A program made the translations under genes and the position numbers. Positions 1-4,700 of a stretch of 7,262 nt of DNA are shown in pieces (position 1 is the first letter of the stretch; each line of letters opens with the position of its first letter). The notes below the pieces were generated by a model. The model was given only the letters and a program-made list of their open reading frames with translations, was not told where the DNA came from and did no database searches. This stretch comes from AWTP1-13 sp041288195. GTDB lineage: Bacteria > Pseudomonadota > Alphaproteobacteria > Rhizobiales > Hyphomicrobiaceae. Where the stretch lies: positions 1-7,262 of the forward strand of contig JBGGME010000192.1 of NCBI GenBank assembly GCA_041288195.1, in the 5' to 3' direction.

Positions 1-158
1 GTGCCGTTGGCGCTGATCTGCACGCCGGCGCCGATCTCGCGCAGCTCGGTTGCCTGCTCGTAGACCTCGACGTCGATGCCGCGCTGCAGCAGGGCGAGCG
101 CGCAGGTGAGGCCGCCGATGCCGGCGCCGACGATCAGGACGGGATCAGCTCGTGACAC
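1..158 (-). CDS. FAD-dependent aromatic-ring monooxygenase, N-terminal fragment
   Basis: The first 52 residues of a flavoprotein are visible; the rest lies beyond base 1. After a short N-terminus (VSRADP) comes a beta strand and a dinucleotide-binding motif, VLIVGAGIGGLTCALAL (residues 7-23, GxGxxG at 11-16). An acidic residue pattern (VEVYEQ, residues 30-35) follows at the end of the second strand, where FAD ribose is bound. The stretch ELREIGAGVQISANG (38-52) is typical of the salicylate hydroxylase / 3-hydroxybenzoate 6-hydroxylase group of class A flavin monooxygenases. These use NAD(P)H and O2 to hydroxylate an aromatic ring in the cytosol; the substrate cannot be told from this fragment. 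The GTG at 158-156 is the only usable start: no ATG, GTG or TTG lies in frame between it and the upstream gene. It is on the same strand as the sigma/anti-sigma pair, 63 bases after the anti-sigma stop, so it could be co-transcribed, although a small hairpin lies between them. Family call good, exact function open. Confidence 0.85.
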   Translation of the reverse strand, partial: MSRADPVLIVGAGIGGLTCALALLQRGIDVEVYEQATELREIGAGVQISANG

Positions 159-194
159 GCCCCAGGCTAACAGAGGCGCCAGGGGCAGAGGAAC

Positions 195-210
195 CGCCGG
201 AACTCCGGCG
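195..210 (-). terminator. Small GC hairpin after the anti-sigma gene
   Basis: A perfect 6-bp inverted repeat (CGCCGG / CCGGCG) with a 4-base loop starts 12 bases past the anti-sigma stop codon. The transcript downstream continues GGTTCCTCTG, so there is only a poor U tract. It may be a weak terminator or attenuator between the sigma operon and the monooxygenase gene. In such GC-rich DNA a stem of this size can also be chance. Confidence 0.3.
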
Positions 211-221
211 CCGCCCCGATC

Positions 222-998
222 TCACTTCTGCTCGAGCTGGGTGTAGACGGCGTCGGCGATCGCCGTCAGCTCCTCGCGGGCGATGCGGCCGGCCAGCGCG
301 TAGGCGAGCGGCCGGTCGATCCAGTAGAAGGTGGCGAGCCCGTCCTTCTCGTAGAAGCGGAAGGCGGTGTTGCTCATCCCCGTCTCCTTGCGGATATAGA
401 GCGTGAGCCTGCGTCCGCCGGCGTCCTCGTACATGAACTGGGCAGCGGGCAGGCCGAGATCGGGCAGCAGGCGGCCGCCCATGAGGCGCCAGCCGCGGTC
501 GGCGAGCGAAGGCGCGCGGATCGGGGCGCCGACGCGCCGCGTGAGCCAGCGGATGAGGTGCTCCTCCTCGGCCTTCACCTCGACGGGGTGGCGCACCTCG
601 GGAAGGTAGACATTGTGGGCGCCCAGCGCATTGGCGACGAACGACGGCGCCGGCCGCGCGGAGCCCGGCACAAAATCGCGCGCGACATATCCCGCGAGCC
701 CGGCCGTGACCGCGATCAGCACGGCCGCCGCCAGGGCCCATTGGCGCGGAGCGAGCGCCGACGACCAGCGCGGCATGCGTGCCAGCACCGCCAGCATGGC
801 CTGCGGGACCGGTTCCTCCAGGCGGCCGGCATAGCGGGTCTGTAACGCCTCGTTGAGGCCGCGGACCTCGCGTGCCAGCGCTTCGTCCGCCGGGTTTGCC
901 GCGAGCAGGGCTTCGGCCTCGGCGCGCGCCTCCTCCGTCAGCTCGCCGTCGACGAGGGCGTGCAGCTCGGACTCGGTGATGCGGCGGGGGGCGGTCAT
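222..998 (-). CDS. Membrane-anchored anti-sigma factor (COG5662/RsiW-like)
   Basis: This 258-residue protein is the likely inhibitor of the ECF sigma factor encoded just upstream. Residues 1-85 form a cytoplasmic sigma-binding region with the pattern ITESELHALVDGEL (7-20), followed by an Ala/Glu-rich helix. One membrane segment lies at about 87-106 (WALAAAVLIAVTAGLAGYVA). Residues 107-258 form a periplasmic domain with the blocks VYLPEVRHPVEVKA, LMGGRLLPDLG, AAQFMYEDAGGRRLTLYIRK and ATFYWIDRPLAYALAG, which I recognise from many proteobacterial ECF-associated anti-sigma factors. The zinc signature HxxxCxxC of ZAS-type anti-sigma factors is absent: there is no cysteine in the N-terminal region, so redox sensing through zinc is unlikely. 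The ATG at 998 overlaps the sigma gene stop codon (ATGA), a classic translational coupling. The reading frame stays open upstream to base 1373, but that part overlaps the sigma gene and looks like noise. The signal sensed is unknown. Confidence 0.9.
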   Translation of the reverse strand: MTAPRRITESELHALVDGELTEEARAEAEALLAANPADEALAREVRGLNEALQTRYAGRLEEPVPQAMLAVLARMPRWSSALAPRQWALAAAVLIAVTAGLAGYVARDFVPGSARPAPSFVANALGAHNVYLPEVRHPVEVKAEEEHLIRWLTRRVGAPIRAPSLADRGWRLMGGRLLPDLGLPAAQFMYEDAGGRRLTLYIRKETGMSNTAFRFYEKDGLATFYWIDRPLAYALAGRIAREELTAIADAVYTQLEQK

Positions 999-1510
999 TT
1001 CACCCTCCGCAGCTGAGCGCGGCCGTTCTTGTCGCCGTCGTAGTCCATCAGCGAGCGCAGCCGGTCGCGCCCGCGCGCCAGCCGCGACATCACGGTGCCG
1101 ACAGGGATCTCCAGAATCTCGGCGGTCTCGGCGTAGCTGAGACCCTCGAGCCCGACCAGGAGGACAACCCGGCGCTGCTCGCCGCTCAGGAGCTGCAAGG
1201 CCTGGTCCAAATCGCGACCGCTGGCGCCATCGGCCGCGGGTGCCGAATGCTCGACGCCGACGTTGTCGAGGCCGACATGGGGGGGCCGCCGCGACTTCCG
1301 CCGCAGGCCATCGACGTGCAGGTTGTGCAGGATCGAGAACAACCACTTGCGCGGATTGTCGCCGTCGCGCCACTGGTCCAGCCGCGCCAGCGCCCGCTCC
1401 AGCGTATCCTGGATCAGATCATCGGCCTCGCCGTCGTCGCCGGCGAGCGCCCGCGCATAGCGGCGCAGCCTCGGAATCTCGGCGGCGACGGCTTCCCTGC
1501 GCGTGCTCAC
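995..1510 (-). CDS. ECF-type RNA polymerase sigma factor
   Basis: A 171-residue sigma-70 family protein with only regions 2 and 4, the normal ECF size. Region 2 spans about residues 10-75 and includes DDLIQDTLERALARLDQW (core-polymerase binding, 2.1/2.2) and NPRKWLFSILHNLHVDGLRR (-10 recognition, 2.3/2.4). A variable linker (about 76-102) follows. Region 4 spans about 103-155: LSGEQRRVVLLVGLEGLSYAETAEIL and a helix-turn-helix ending IPVGTVMSRLARGRDRLR, which reads the -35 element. The start is a GTG at 1510-1508 with a GGAG five bases upstream; an ATG 11 bases further upstream is out of frame and stops at once. It is co-transcribed and translationally coupled with the anti-sigma gene, so the pair forms a signal-responsive switch. 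A matching ECF-type promoter lies upstream. The regulon is unknown; the divergent cytochrome genes are an obvious guess, but I found no copy of the motif in front of them. Confidence 0.95.
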   Translation of the reverse strand: MSTRREAVAAEIPRLRRYARALAGDDGEADDLIQDTLERALARLDQWRDGDNPRKWLFSILHNLHVDGLRRKSRRPPHVGLDNVGVEHSAPAADGASGRDLDQALQLLSGEQRRVVLLVGLEGLSYAETAEILEIPVGTVMSRLARGRDRLRSLMDYDGDKNGRAQLRRVK

Positions 1511-1554
1511 GCGTGCTCCATTTCAGCGACCGGCGTGCGGCCAGCATGCCAGCA

Positions 1555-1580
1555 GACGACCGAGCCGCCCGGCTTATTCC
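1555..1580 (-). promoter_or_regulatory. Candidate ECF-type autoregulatory promoter
   Basis: Reading the minus strand, GGAAT (1580-1576) is followed by 17 bases and then CGTC (1558-1555, continuing TG). This resembles the general ECF promoter form, an AAC/AAT-containing -35 with G-G before it and a CGTC/CGTT -10 at 16-17 bases. Transcription would start near 1548, giving a leader of about 38 bases before the GTG start. ECF operons commonly transcribe themselves this way. The match is by eye; no other copy was seen in the window. Confidence 0.5.
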
Positions 1581-1639
1581 AGGCTGCAGTGCAATAAAGC
1601 GCTCGGTCCGCTGATCAAAATAACGTGCGAACCTGTTGA

Positions 1640-1667
1640 TTTACAGCCCCCAGGCGGCCGGTATTCT
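1640..1667 (+). promoter_or_regulatory. Candidate housekeeping (sigma-70) promoter for the cytochrome genes
   Basis: TTTACA (1640-1645) is followed by 16 bases and TATTCT (1662-1667): five of six and four of six matches to the -35 and -10 consensus. Transcription would begin near 1675, leaving about 108 bases of leader before the c-556 start. The leader includes the self-complementary CGCTTCTCGAAGCG at 1721-1734. The whole 272-base divergent region 1511-1782 contains no convincing gene, only this promoter, the opposing ECF-type promoter and that palindrome. Confidence 0.4.
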
Positions 1668-1782
1668 CGACCGCGCGCGGGTCGAAGGCTCTCGCAGGCA
1701 ACGGGCGGGCATTGGGCGAGCGCTTCTCGAAGCGTCGTGTCTGGCTGCCCGTATGTCCGTCACGTGGCACAGGAGGAAAGAC

Positions 1783-2262
1783 ATGCTTCGCATCGTGGCC
1801 GTCGCCGCCGCGCTCGGCATCGGCGTTACTATGGTTCATGCGCAGAACCTGGACGTCATCAAGCAGCGCAGGGATGTGATGCGCGAGATCGTCAAGGCCG
1901 GAGCAACCCCCTTCAAAATGACCAAGGGCGAAGCACCCTTCGACCTCGCAACGGTGCAAGCCGGCCTCAAGGCGTATCAGGAGCAGGGGGCAAAATTCAA
2001 AAACCTGTTCCCTGACGATTCGAAGACGGGCGGCAACACCGATGCCACTCCCAAGGTCTGGGCTGCCAAGGCGGATTTCAACGCGGCGGTGGACGCGTTC
2101 GTCGCCAATGCGAAAGACGTTGCCGCGGCCATCAAGGACGAGGCGACCTTCAAGACCGAGTATCCCAAGGCGGTGCGCAGTTGCGGCGGCTGTCACAAGG
2201 AAAGCGACGGCTTCTCGCCGCGGCTCGGCGACAGCTTCAAGAAGCTGCAGACTCCCAACTAG
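1783..2262 (+). CDS. Cytochrome c-556 (class II c-type cytochrome), copy 1
   Basis: A 159-residue periplasmic haem protein. Residues 1-20 (MLRIVAVAAALGIGVTMVHA) are a Sec signal peptide with cleavage expected before Q21. The mature protein should be a four-helix bundle of the cytochrome c'/c-556 family. A Met in the first helix (RRDVMRE, M33) sits where low-spin c-556 proteins have their sixth haem ligand, and the haem is bound near the C-terminus by CGGCH (134-138), H138 being the fifth ligand. The internal block FKNLFPDDSK is also typical of c-556. Unlike most of the family, which end soon after the haem site, it has about 21 further residues (KESDGFSPR...LQTPN). The ATG at 1783 has a strong AGGAGG-like site (AGGAGGAAAGAC) before it; longer in-frame extensions to 1636 lack such a site. 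It is first in a run with a diheme cytochrome and a second c-556. Role: shuttling single electrons; partner not visible. Confidence 0.93.
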   Translation: MLRIVAVAAALGIGVTMVHAQNLDVIKQRRDVMREIVKAGATPFKMTKGEAPFDLATVQAGLKAYQEQGAKFKNLFPDDSKTGGNTDATPKVWAAKADFNAAVDAFVANAKDVAAAIKDEATFKTEYPKAVRSCGGCHKESDGFSPRLGDSFKKLQTPN

Positions 2263-2274
2263 CCTAGCCTGTTC

Positions 2275-2311
2275 GCTCTGCCGGCATGGCATCCAGGCAT
2301 GCCGGCAGAGC
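2275..2311 (+). terminator. Perfect 14-bp hairpin between cytochrome genes
   Basis: GCTCTGCCGGCATG (2275-2288) is followed by a 9-base loop and then its exact reverse complement (2298-2311). It starts 12 bases after the c-556 stop codon. No T tract follows on the plus strand (CCATCGGCC), so it is not a textbook intrinsic terminator. It could be a partial terminator, an RNA-stabilising or processing structure that lets the first cytochrome be made in excess over the next two, or a protein-binding palindrome. Chance is very unlikely for a stem this long. Confidence 0.6.
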
Positions 2312-2411
2312 CCATCGGCCCCCCGCCACATGTCGGCATTGGTCCTGGCAACTTGATATACGTTGCTGCCTCGGGCGACCCCACGTACGCTCGACAACGG
2401 CCGGGATCGTC

Positions 2412-3350
2412 ATGGCTCGAAGCAGGATGCGACTACGTTCCCTCGTGTGGCTCGCCTTGATCCTGGCCGTGCTCGGGGGCGTCATCGCTTTCGTGATTGC
2501 TCGTCCTTCCAAGTTGCCGCCCGATGCACTCGGACCCAGGACAGCAAGCCTCGCCAACGGCGAGGTCATGTTCAACGTCGGCGGCTGCGCCTCGTGCCAT
2601 GCAACGCCCAAGCAGGACGACAAGCGGCAGCTCGGCGGCGGGCTCGAGCTGCACTCGCCGTTTGGCACCTTCAAGGTGCCGAACATCTCCCCCGATGCAA
2701 AGGCGGGAATCGGCGCCTGGACGGAGTTGCAGTTCGCCAACGCCATGCTGAAAGGCGTCGGCCGTGACGGCCAGCACCTCTACCCCTCGTTTCCCTACAC
2801 GTCCTACCAGCGCATGACGCTCGACGACGTGCGCGACCTGTTCGCTTTCGTACGCTCCCTGCCGGCCGTTGCGACGCCGTCCGAGCCACATCGGCTCGGC
2901 TTCCCCTTCAACATCCGTGCGGGCCTCGGCTTCTGGAAGCTGCTGTTCGTCGACGGCAAGCCGTTCGCGCCGGACCCGCCCAGGGACGCCGTGCATAATC
3001 GCGGCGCCTACCTCGTCGAAGGACCGGGCCACTGCGCCGAGTGCCACAGCAGCCGCAACATCCTCGGCGGGATCAAGCCGGCGACGAGGTTTGCGGGCGG
3101 CGCCGACCCAGAAGGCAAGGGCGGCTGGTTACCGAACATCACGCCGCACGCCGATGGATTGTCGGAGTGGTCGGCGAAGGATATGGATTTCTTCCTGGAG
3201 ACCGGTCTGACGCCGGACGGCTATGCGGTCGCCTCCAGCATGGCCGACGTCGTCGCCAACACCTCGAAGCTGTCGCCCGCCGACCGTGCAGCCATGGCCG
3301 CCTATCTCAAGGCGCTCCCACCGCGCCCGGGCAAGAAGCCGAAGGCATAG
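2412..3350 (+). CDS. Membrane-anchored diheme cytochrome c (alcohol/gluconate dehydrogenase cytochrome-like)
   Basis: A 312-residue protein with an uncleaved-looking N-terminal membrane segment (about 10-30, SLVWLALILAVLGGVIAFVIA after RSRMRLR), so the haem domains face the periplasm. Two class I cytochrome domains follow. Domain 1 has CASCH (59-63) and the signature DGQHLYPSFPYTSYQRMT, where M135 is the likely sixth ligand. Domain 2 has CAECH (208-212), an NITPHADG block and SMADVVANTSKLSP, with M277 as likely ligand. These blocks are shared with the cytochrome subunits of membrane alcohol, aldehyde and gluconate dehydrogenases, which pass electrons towards quinone or the terminal oxidase; those subunits usually have three haems, and this one has two. 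No dehydrogenase subunit is encoded nearby. The ATG at 2412 directly precedes the basic-hydrophobic anchor; the frame is open back to 2286, but the added 42 residues hold no recognisable feature and begin inside the hairpin. The stop is one base before the next gene. Confidence 0.9.
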   Translation: MARSRMRLRSLVWLALILAVLGGVIAFVIARPSKLPPDALGPRTASLANGEVMFNVGGCASCHATPKQDDKRQLGGGLELHSPFGTFKVPNISPDAKAGIGAWTELQFANAMLKGVGRDGQHLYPSFPYTSYQRMTLDDVRDLFAFVRSLPAVATPSEPHRLGFPFNIRAGLGFWKLLFVDGKPFAPDPPRDAVHNRGAYLVEGPGHCAECHSSRNILGGIKPATRFAGGADPEGKGGWLPNITPHADGLSEWSAKDMDFFLETGLTPDGYAVASSMADVVANTSKLSPADRAAMAAYLKALPPRPGKKPKA

Positions 3351-3351
3351 C

Positions 3352-3804
3352 GTGCCGAAATCGTGCTGGATGCCTCGCTCCGTGGCCGCCGTCCTCGCTG
3401 CCGGCGTCGCTGCAACGGCCGTGCATGCTCAGGACGCTGCCGCCATCGCCAAGCGACGCAACACCATGATGGCGTTCGGCAAGGCGGTGAGGCTTCCGAA
3501 TGCAATGATGAGGGGCGACGCCGCGTTCGACGCCGCCAAGCTCCGAGCCTCGCTGAAGACGATCCAGGACACGGCCGTCAAGGGAAAGACCGTGTTTCCC
3601 GACAACTCCAAGGTCGGCGATACGGAGGCGCTGCCCGCCGCCTTCGAACGCAAGACCGATCTGTTTGCCCGCTTCGATGCGCTTGCGCTTGCGACACGGG
3701 TAGCCGCGGACAGCATCAAGGACGAGGCCGCACTCAAGCAAGAATGGCCCAAGATCCTCTCTGCGTGCACCAGTTGTCACAGACAGTACGTCAAGCCGCG
3801 GTAG
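3352..3804 (+). CDS. Cytochrome c-556 (class II c-type cytochrome), copy 2
   Basis: A paralogue of the c-556 gene at 1783, 150 residues from the GTG at 3352. It has a signal peptide ending VHA before QDAAA, a first-helix Met (RRNTMM, M39) in the same place as M33 of copy 1, the block TVFPDNSKVG matching LFPDDSKTG, and a C-terminal haem site CTSCH (139-143). It ends seven residues after the haem His, the usual length, without the tail of copy 1. The start is uncertain. GTG 3352 has GAAGG six bases upstream and lies one base after the preceding stop, implying coupled translation; ATG 3370 would give a 20-residue signal peptide exactly the length of copy 1 but has no ribosome binding site. Function as for copy 1: a periplasmic one-electron carrier, probably acting with the diheme protein. 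The two copies are clearly diverged, so they may face different partners. Confidence 0.9.
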   Translation: MPKSCWMPRSVAAVLAAGVAATAVHAQDAAAIAKRRNTMMAFGKAVRLPNAMMRGDAAFDAAKLRASLKTIQDTAVKGKTVFPDNSKVGDTEALPAAFERKTDLFARFDALALATRVAADSIKDEAALKQEWPKILSACTSCHRQYVKPR

Positions 3805-3815
3805 CGCCTCGCATG

Positions 3816-3830
3816 GCAGGTCCTACCTGC
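3816..3830. terminator. Hairpin between convergent genes
   Basis: GCAGGT (3816-3821), a 3-base loop and ACCTGC (3825-3830) form a compact stem 11 bases after the c-556 copy 2 stop. It overlaps the end of the convergent small gene. The 18-base gap between the two stop codons leaves this as the only place for a shared, bidirectional terminator. There is no T run on either side, so the support is modest. Confidence 0.35.
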
Positions 3831-4008
3831 GGTAGACCGGCTCCTGATGGTGCGGCTTGCCGGTTGCCTCGGACTTCGCGCGTTCAGTCAGGATGCGCTT
3901 GACGTCCTTGCGCAGGCGCTCGTGGCTCATGCGCATCTTCTCAAATCCGGTGCGGGTAACCTTCGTGGAAGTGGGCCTGTGCGACATCTGCTGTTGCCTG
4001 CGGACCAT
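3823..4008 (-). CDS. Small basic protein of unknown function (61 residues)
   Basis: I do not recognise a family. The protein is rich in Arg, Lys and His, with few acidic residues and no hydrophobic segment long enough to cross a membrane, so it should be cytosolic and may bind nucleic acid. Residues 22-45 (from FEKMRMSHERLRKDVKRILTE) look like one amphipathic helix; both ends look unstructured (MVRRQQQMSHRPTSTKVTR; GKPHHQEPVYRR). Evidence that it is real: a near-perfect Shine-Dalgarno GAAGGA six bases before the ATG, and codon use with mostly G or C in third positions. Met8 is an alternative start but lacks a ribosome binding site. It lies downstream of, and on the same strand as, the cold-shock gene, 169 bases away and behind a strong hairpin, so it probably has its own promoter. 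It converges on the cytochrome genes. Open frames on the opposite strand here have no comparable start signal. Confidence 0.65.
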   Translation of the reverse strand: MVRRQQQMSHRPTSTKVTRTGFEKMRMSHERLRKDVKRILTERAKSEATGKPHHQEPVYRR

Positions 4009-4014
4009 TTGTTT

Positions 4015-4020
4015 TCCTTC
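4015..4020 (-). promoter_or_regulatory. Strong ribosome binding site of the small basic protein gene
   Basis: GAAGGA on the minus strand, six bases before the ATG at 4008. It is among the best Shine-Dalgarno matches in the window and is the main reason to accept the 61-residue frame as a gene and to choose this start. Confidence 0.65.
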
Positions 4021-4113
4021 TCGTTGTTGGGAGGCCGCTACGCTCGTCGGGTGTCAGGCAAAGTGCTCGCACGGGGCCCCTTCGGGCGGCGGTCGCGCAC
4101 ACAAGCGCCAACG

Positions 4114-4139
4114 GCGCCGCCGGAGGAGTCCGGCGGCGC
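4114..4139 (-). terminator. GC-rich hairpin downstream of the cold-shock gene
   Basis: A perfect 11-bp inverted repeat (GCGCCGCCGGA / TCCGGCGGCGC) with a 4-base GGAG loop lies about 39 bases past the cold-shock stop codon. On the minus-strand transcript it is followed by CGTTGGCGCTTG, only mildly U-containing. It is the best terminator candidate for the cold-shock mRNA. A smaller stem (GGCCTA / TAGGCC, 4168-4184) overlaps the stop codon itself. Confidence 0.5.
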
Positions 4140-4177
4140 GTAATGCGCACTCTTGCGAGTGAGCTTGGGCCTAGCAG

Positions 4178-4390
4178 TTAGGCCTTCTCGATCTGCGCGG
4201 CCTGCTTGCCGCGACCCCTGCGATCGTCTTCCAGCGTGAAGGTGACCTTGTCACCCTCATTGAGCGCGCGGATGCCCGCCGCCTCGAGCGCGGTCGCATG
4301 GACGAATACGTCCTTGGAGCCGTCCTCGGGGGAGATGAAGCCGAAGCCCTTGGCGCTATTGAAGAACTTGACTGTTCCGGTGATTCTCAT
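4178..4390 (-). CDS. cspA: Cold-shock domain protein (CspA family)
   Basis: A 70-residue single cold-shock domain, the standard length of the family. It folds as a five-stranded beta barrel that binds single-stranded RNA and DNA and acts as an RNA chaperone in the cytosol. Both nucleic-acid-binding motifs are intact: RNP1 KGFGFI (14-19) and RNP2 VFVHAT (28-33). The N-terminal GTVKFFN (5-11) and C-terminal GRGKQAAQIEKA are also typical. The ATG at 4390 is preceded by AAAGG at about nine bases; an upstream in-frame ATG at 4432 would add 14 residues that are foreign to the family. Whether it is cold-induced cannot be told from the protein; alphaproteobacteria carry several such genes, some active in stationary phase. 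The symbol is generic for the family. Confidence 0.96.
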   Translation of the reverse strand: MRITGTVKFFNSAKGFGFISPEDGSKDVFVHATALEAAGIRALNEGDKVTFTLEDDRRGRGKQAAQIEKA

Positions 4391-4412
4391 GACGAGAAAC
4401 CTTTCCCGTTGT

Positions 4413-4448
4413 GCGTGAAATAAGCCGGCCAAAAAGGGGCGCTCACGC
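4413..4448 (-). promoter_or_regulatory. Possible structured leader of the cold-shock gene
   Basis: In the minus-strand transcript GCGTGA and TCACGC pair around a 24-base loop just upstream of the ribosome binding site. Cold-shock mRNAs often have long folded leaders that control translation with temperature, so this may contribute. The stem is short, and the transcript start is unknown; the weak -35/-10-like pair TTGTAT (4585-4580) and TATAGC (4560-4555), spaced 19, would give a leader of about 155 bases. Confidence 0.25.
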
Positions 4449-4614
4449 GGAGCCCTGGCGACTCAGGTTTTTTGGGAAAAGGCACGTGGCCGGTGATGGC
4501 GAGTGTCTAACCAAAAATTGAGGGCGCGGCCCACCATGGATCGCACCGGCCCCCGCTATATGGGGTGCAATGCGGGGAAATACAAGCAGAAGTATTGCGT
4601 CGCGGGCGCTGTGG

Positions 4615-4637
4615 TATCAGACGACGCGCGTCTGATA
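4615..4637. promoter_or_regulatory. Perfect 9+9 inverted repeat, candidate operator upstream of the nucleoside transporter
   Basis: TATCAGACG (4615-4623) and CGTCTGATA (4629-4637) are exact reverse complements separated by five bases. The 23-bp span with symmetric half-sites two turns apart is the usual form of a binding site for a dimeric repressor such as a TetR, GntR or LacI member. The core TCTGAT occurs once more at 4675-4680, 44 bases downstream and closer to the start codon. The site is 63 bases before the transporter ATG and 225 bases before the cold-shock gene start, so the transporter is the likelier target. No regulator gene lies in the window. The rest of the 310-base divergent region (4391-4700) holds no credible gene. 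Confidence 0.5.
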
Positions 4638-4700
4638 GCTTGGCGCGGCGATTGATGGTGCCGGGTCCGCAAGATCTGATGCCGCACCGGGGGCCGGCGC

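Noticed and set aside
222..1373. A longer version of the anti-sigma reading frame starting at 1373
   Set aside because: The extra 125 residues lie wholly inside the sigma gene, are Arg/Ala/Pro-rich noise and would replace a well-placed ATGA-coupled start at 998.
1615..2397. A 260-codon open frame on the minus strand over the first cytochrome gene
   Set aside because: It is antisense to a clear haem protein with signal peptide and ribosome binding site; its product shows no motif and uneven composition, as expected of a GC-rich shadow.
2286..2411. N-terminal extension of the diheme cytochrome
   Set aside because: It begins inside the 14-bp hairpin, has no ribosome binding site and would put 42 nondescript residues before a natural membrane anchor.
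3847..4162. Plus-strand open frames opposite the small basic gene
   Set aside because: No ribosome binding sites and no convincing protein features; the minus frame has both a strong site and better codon use, though the choice is less certain than for the longer genes.
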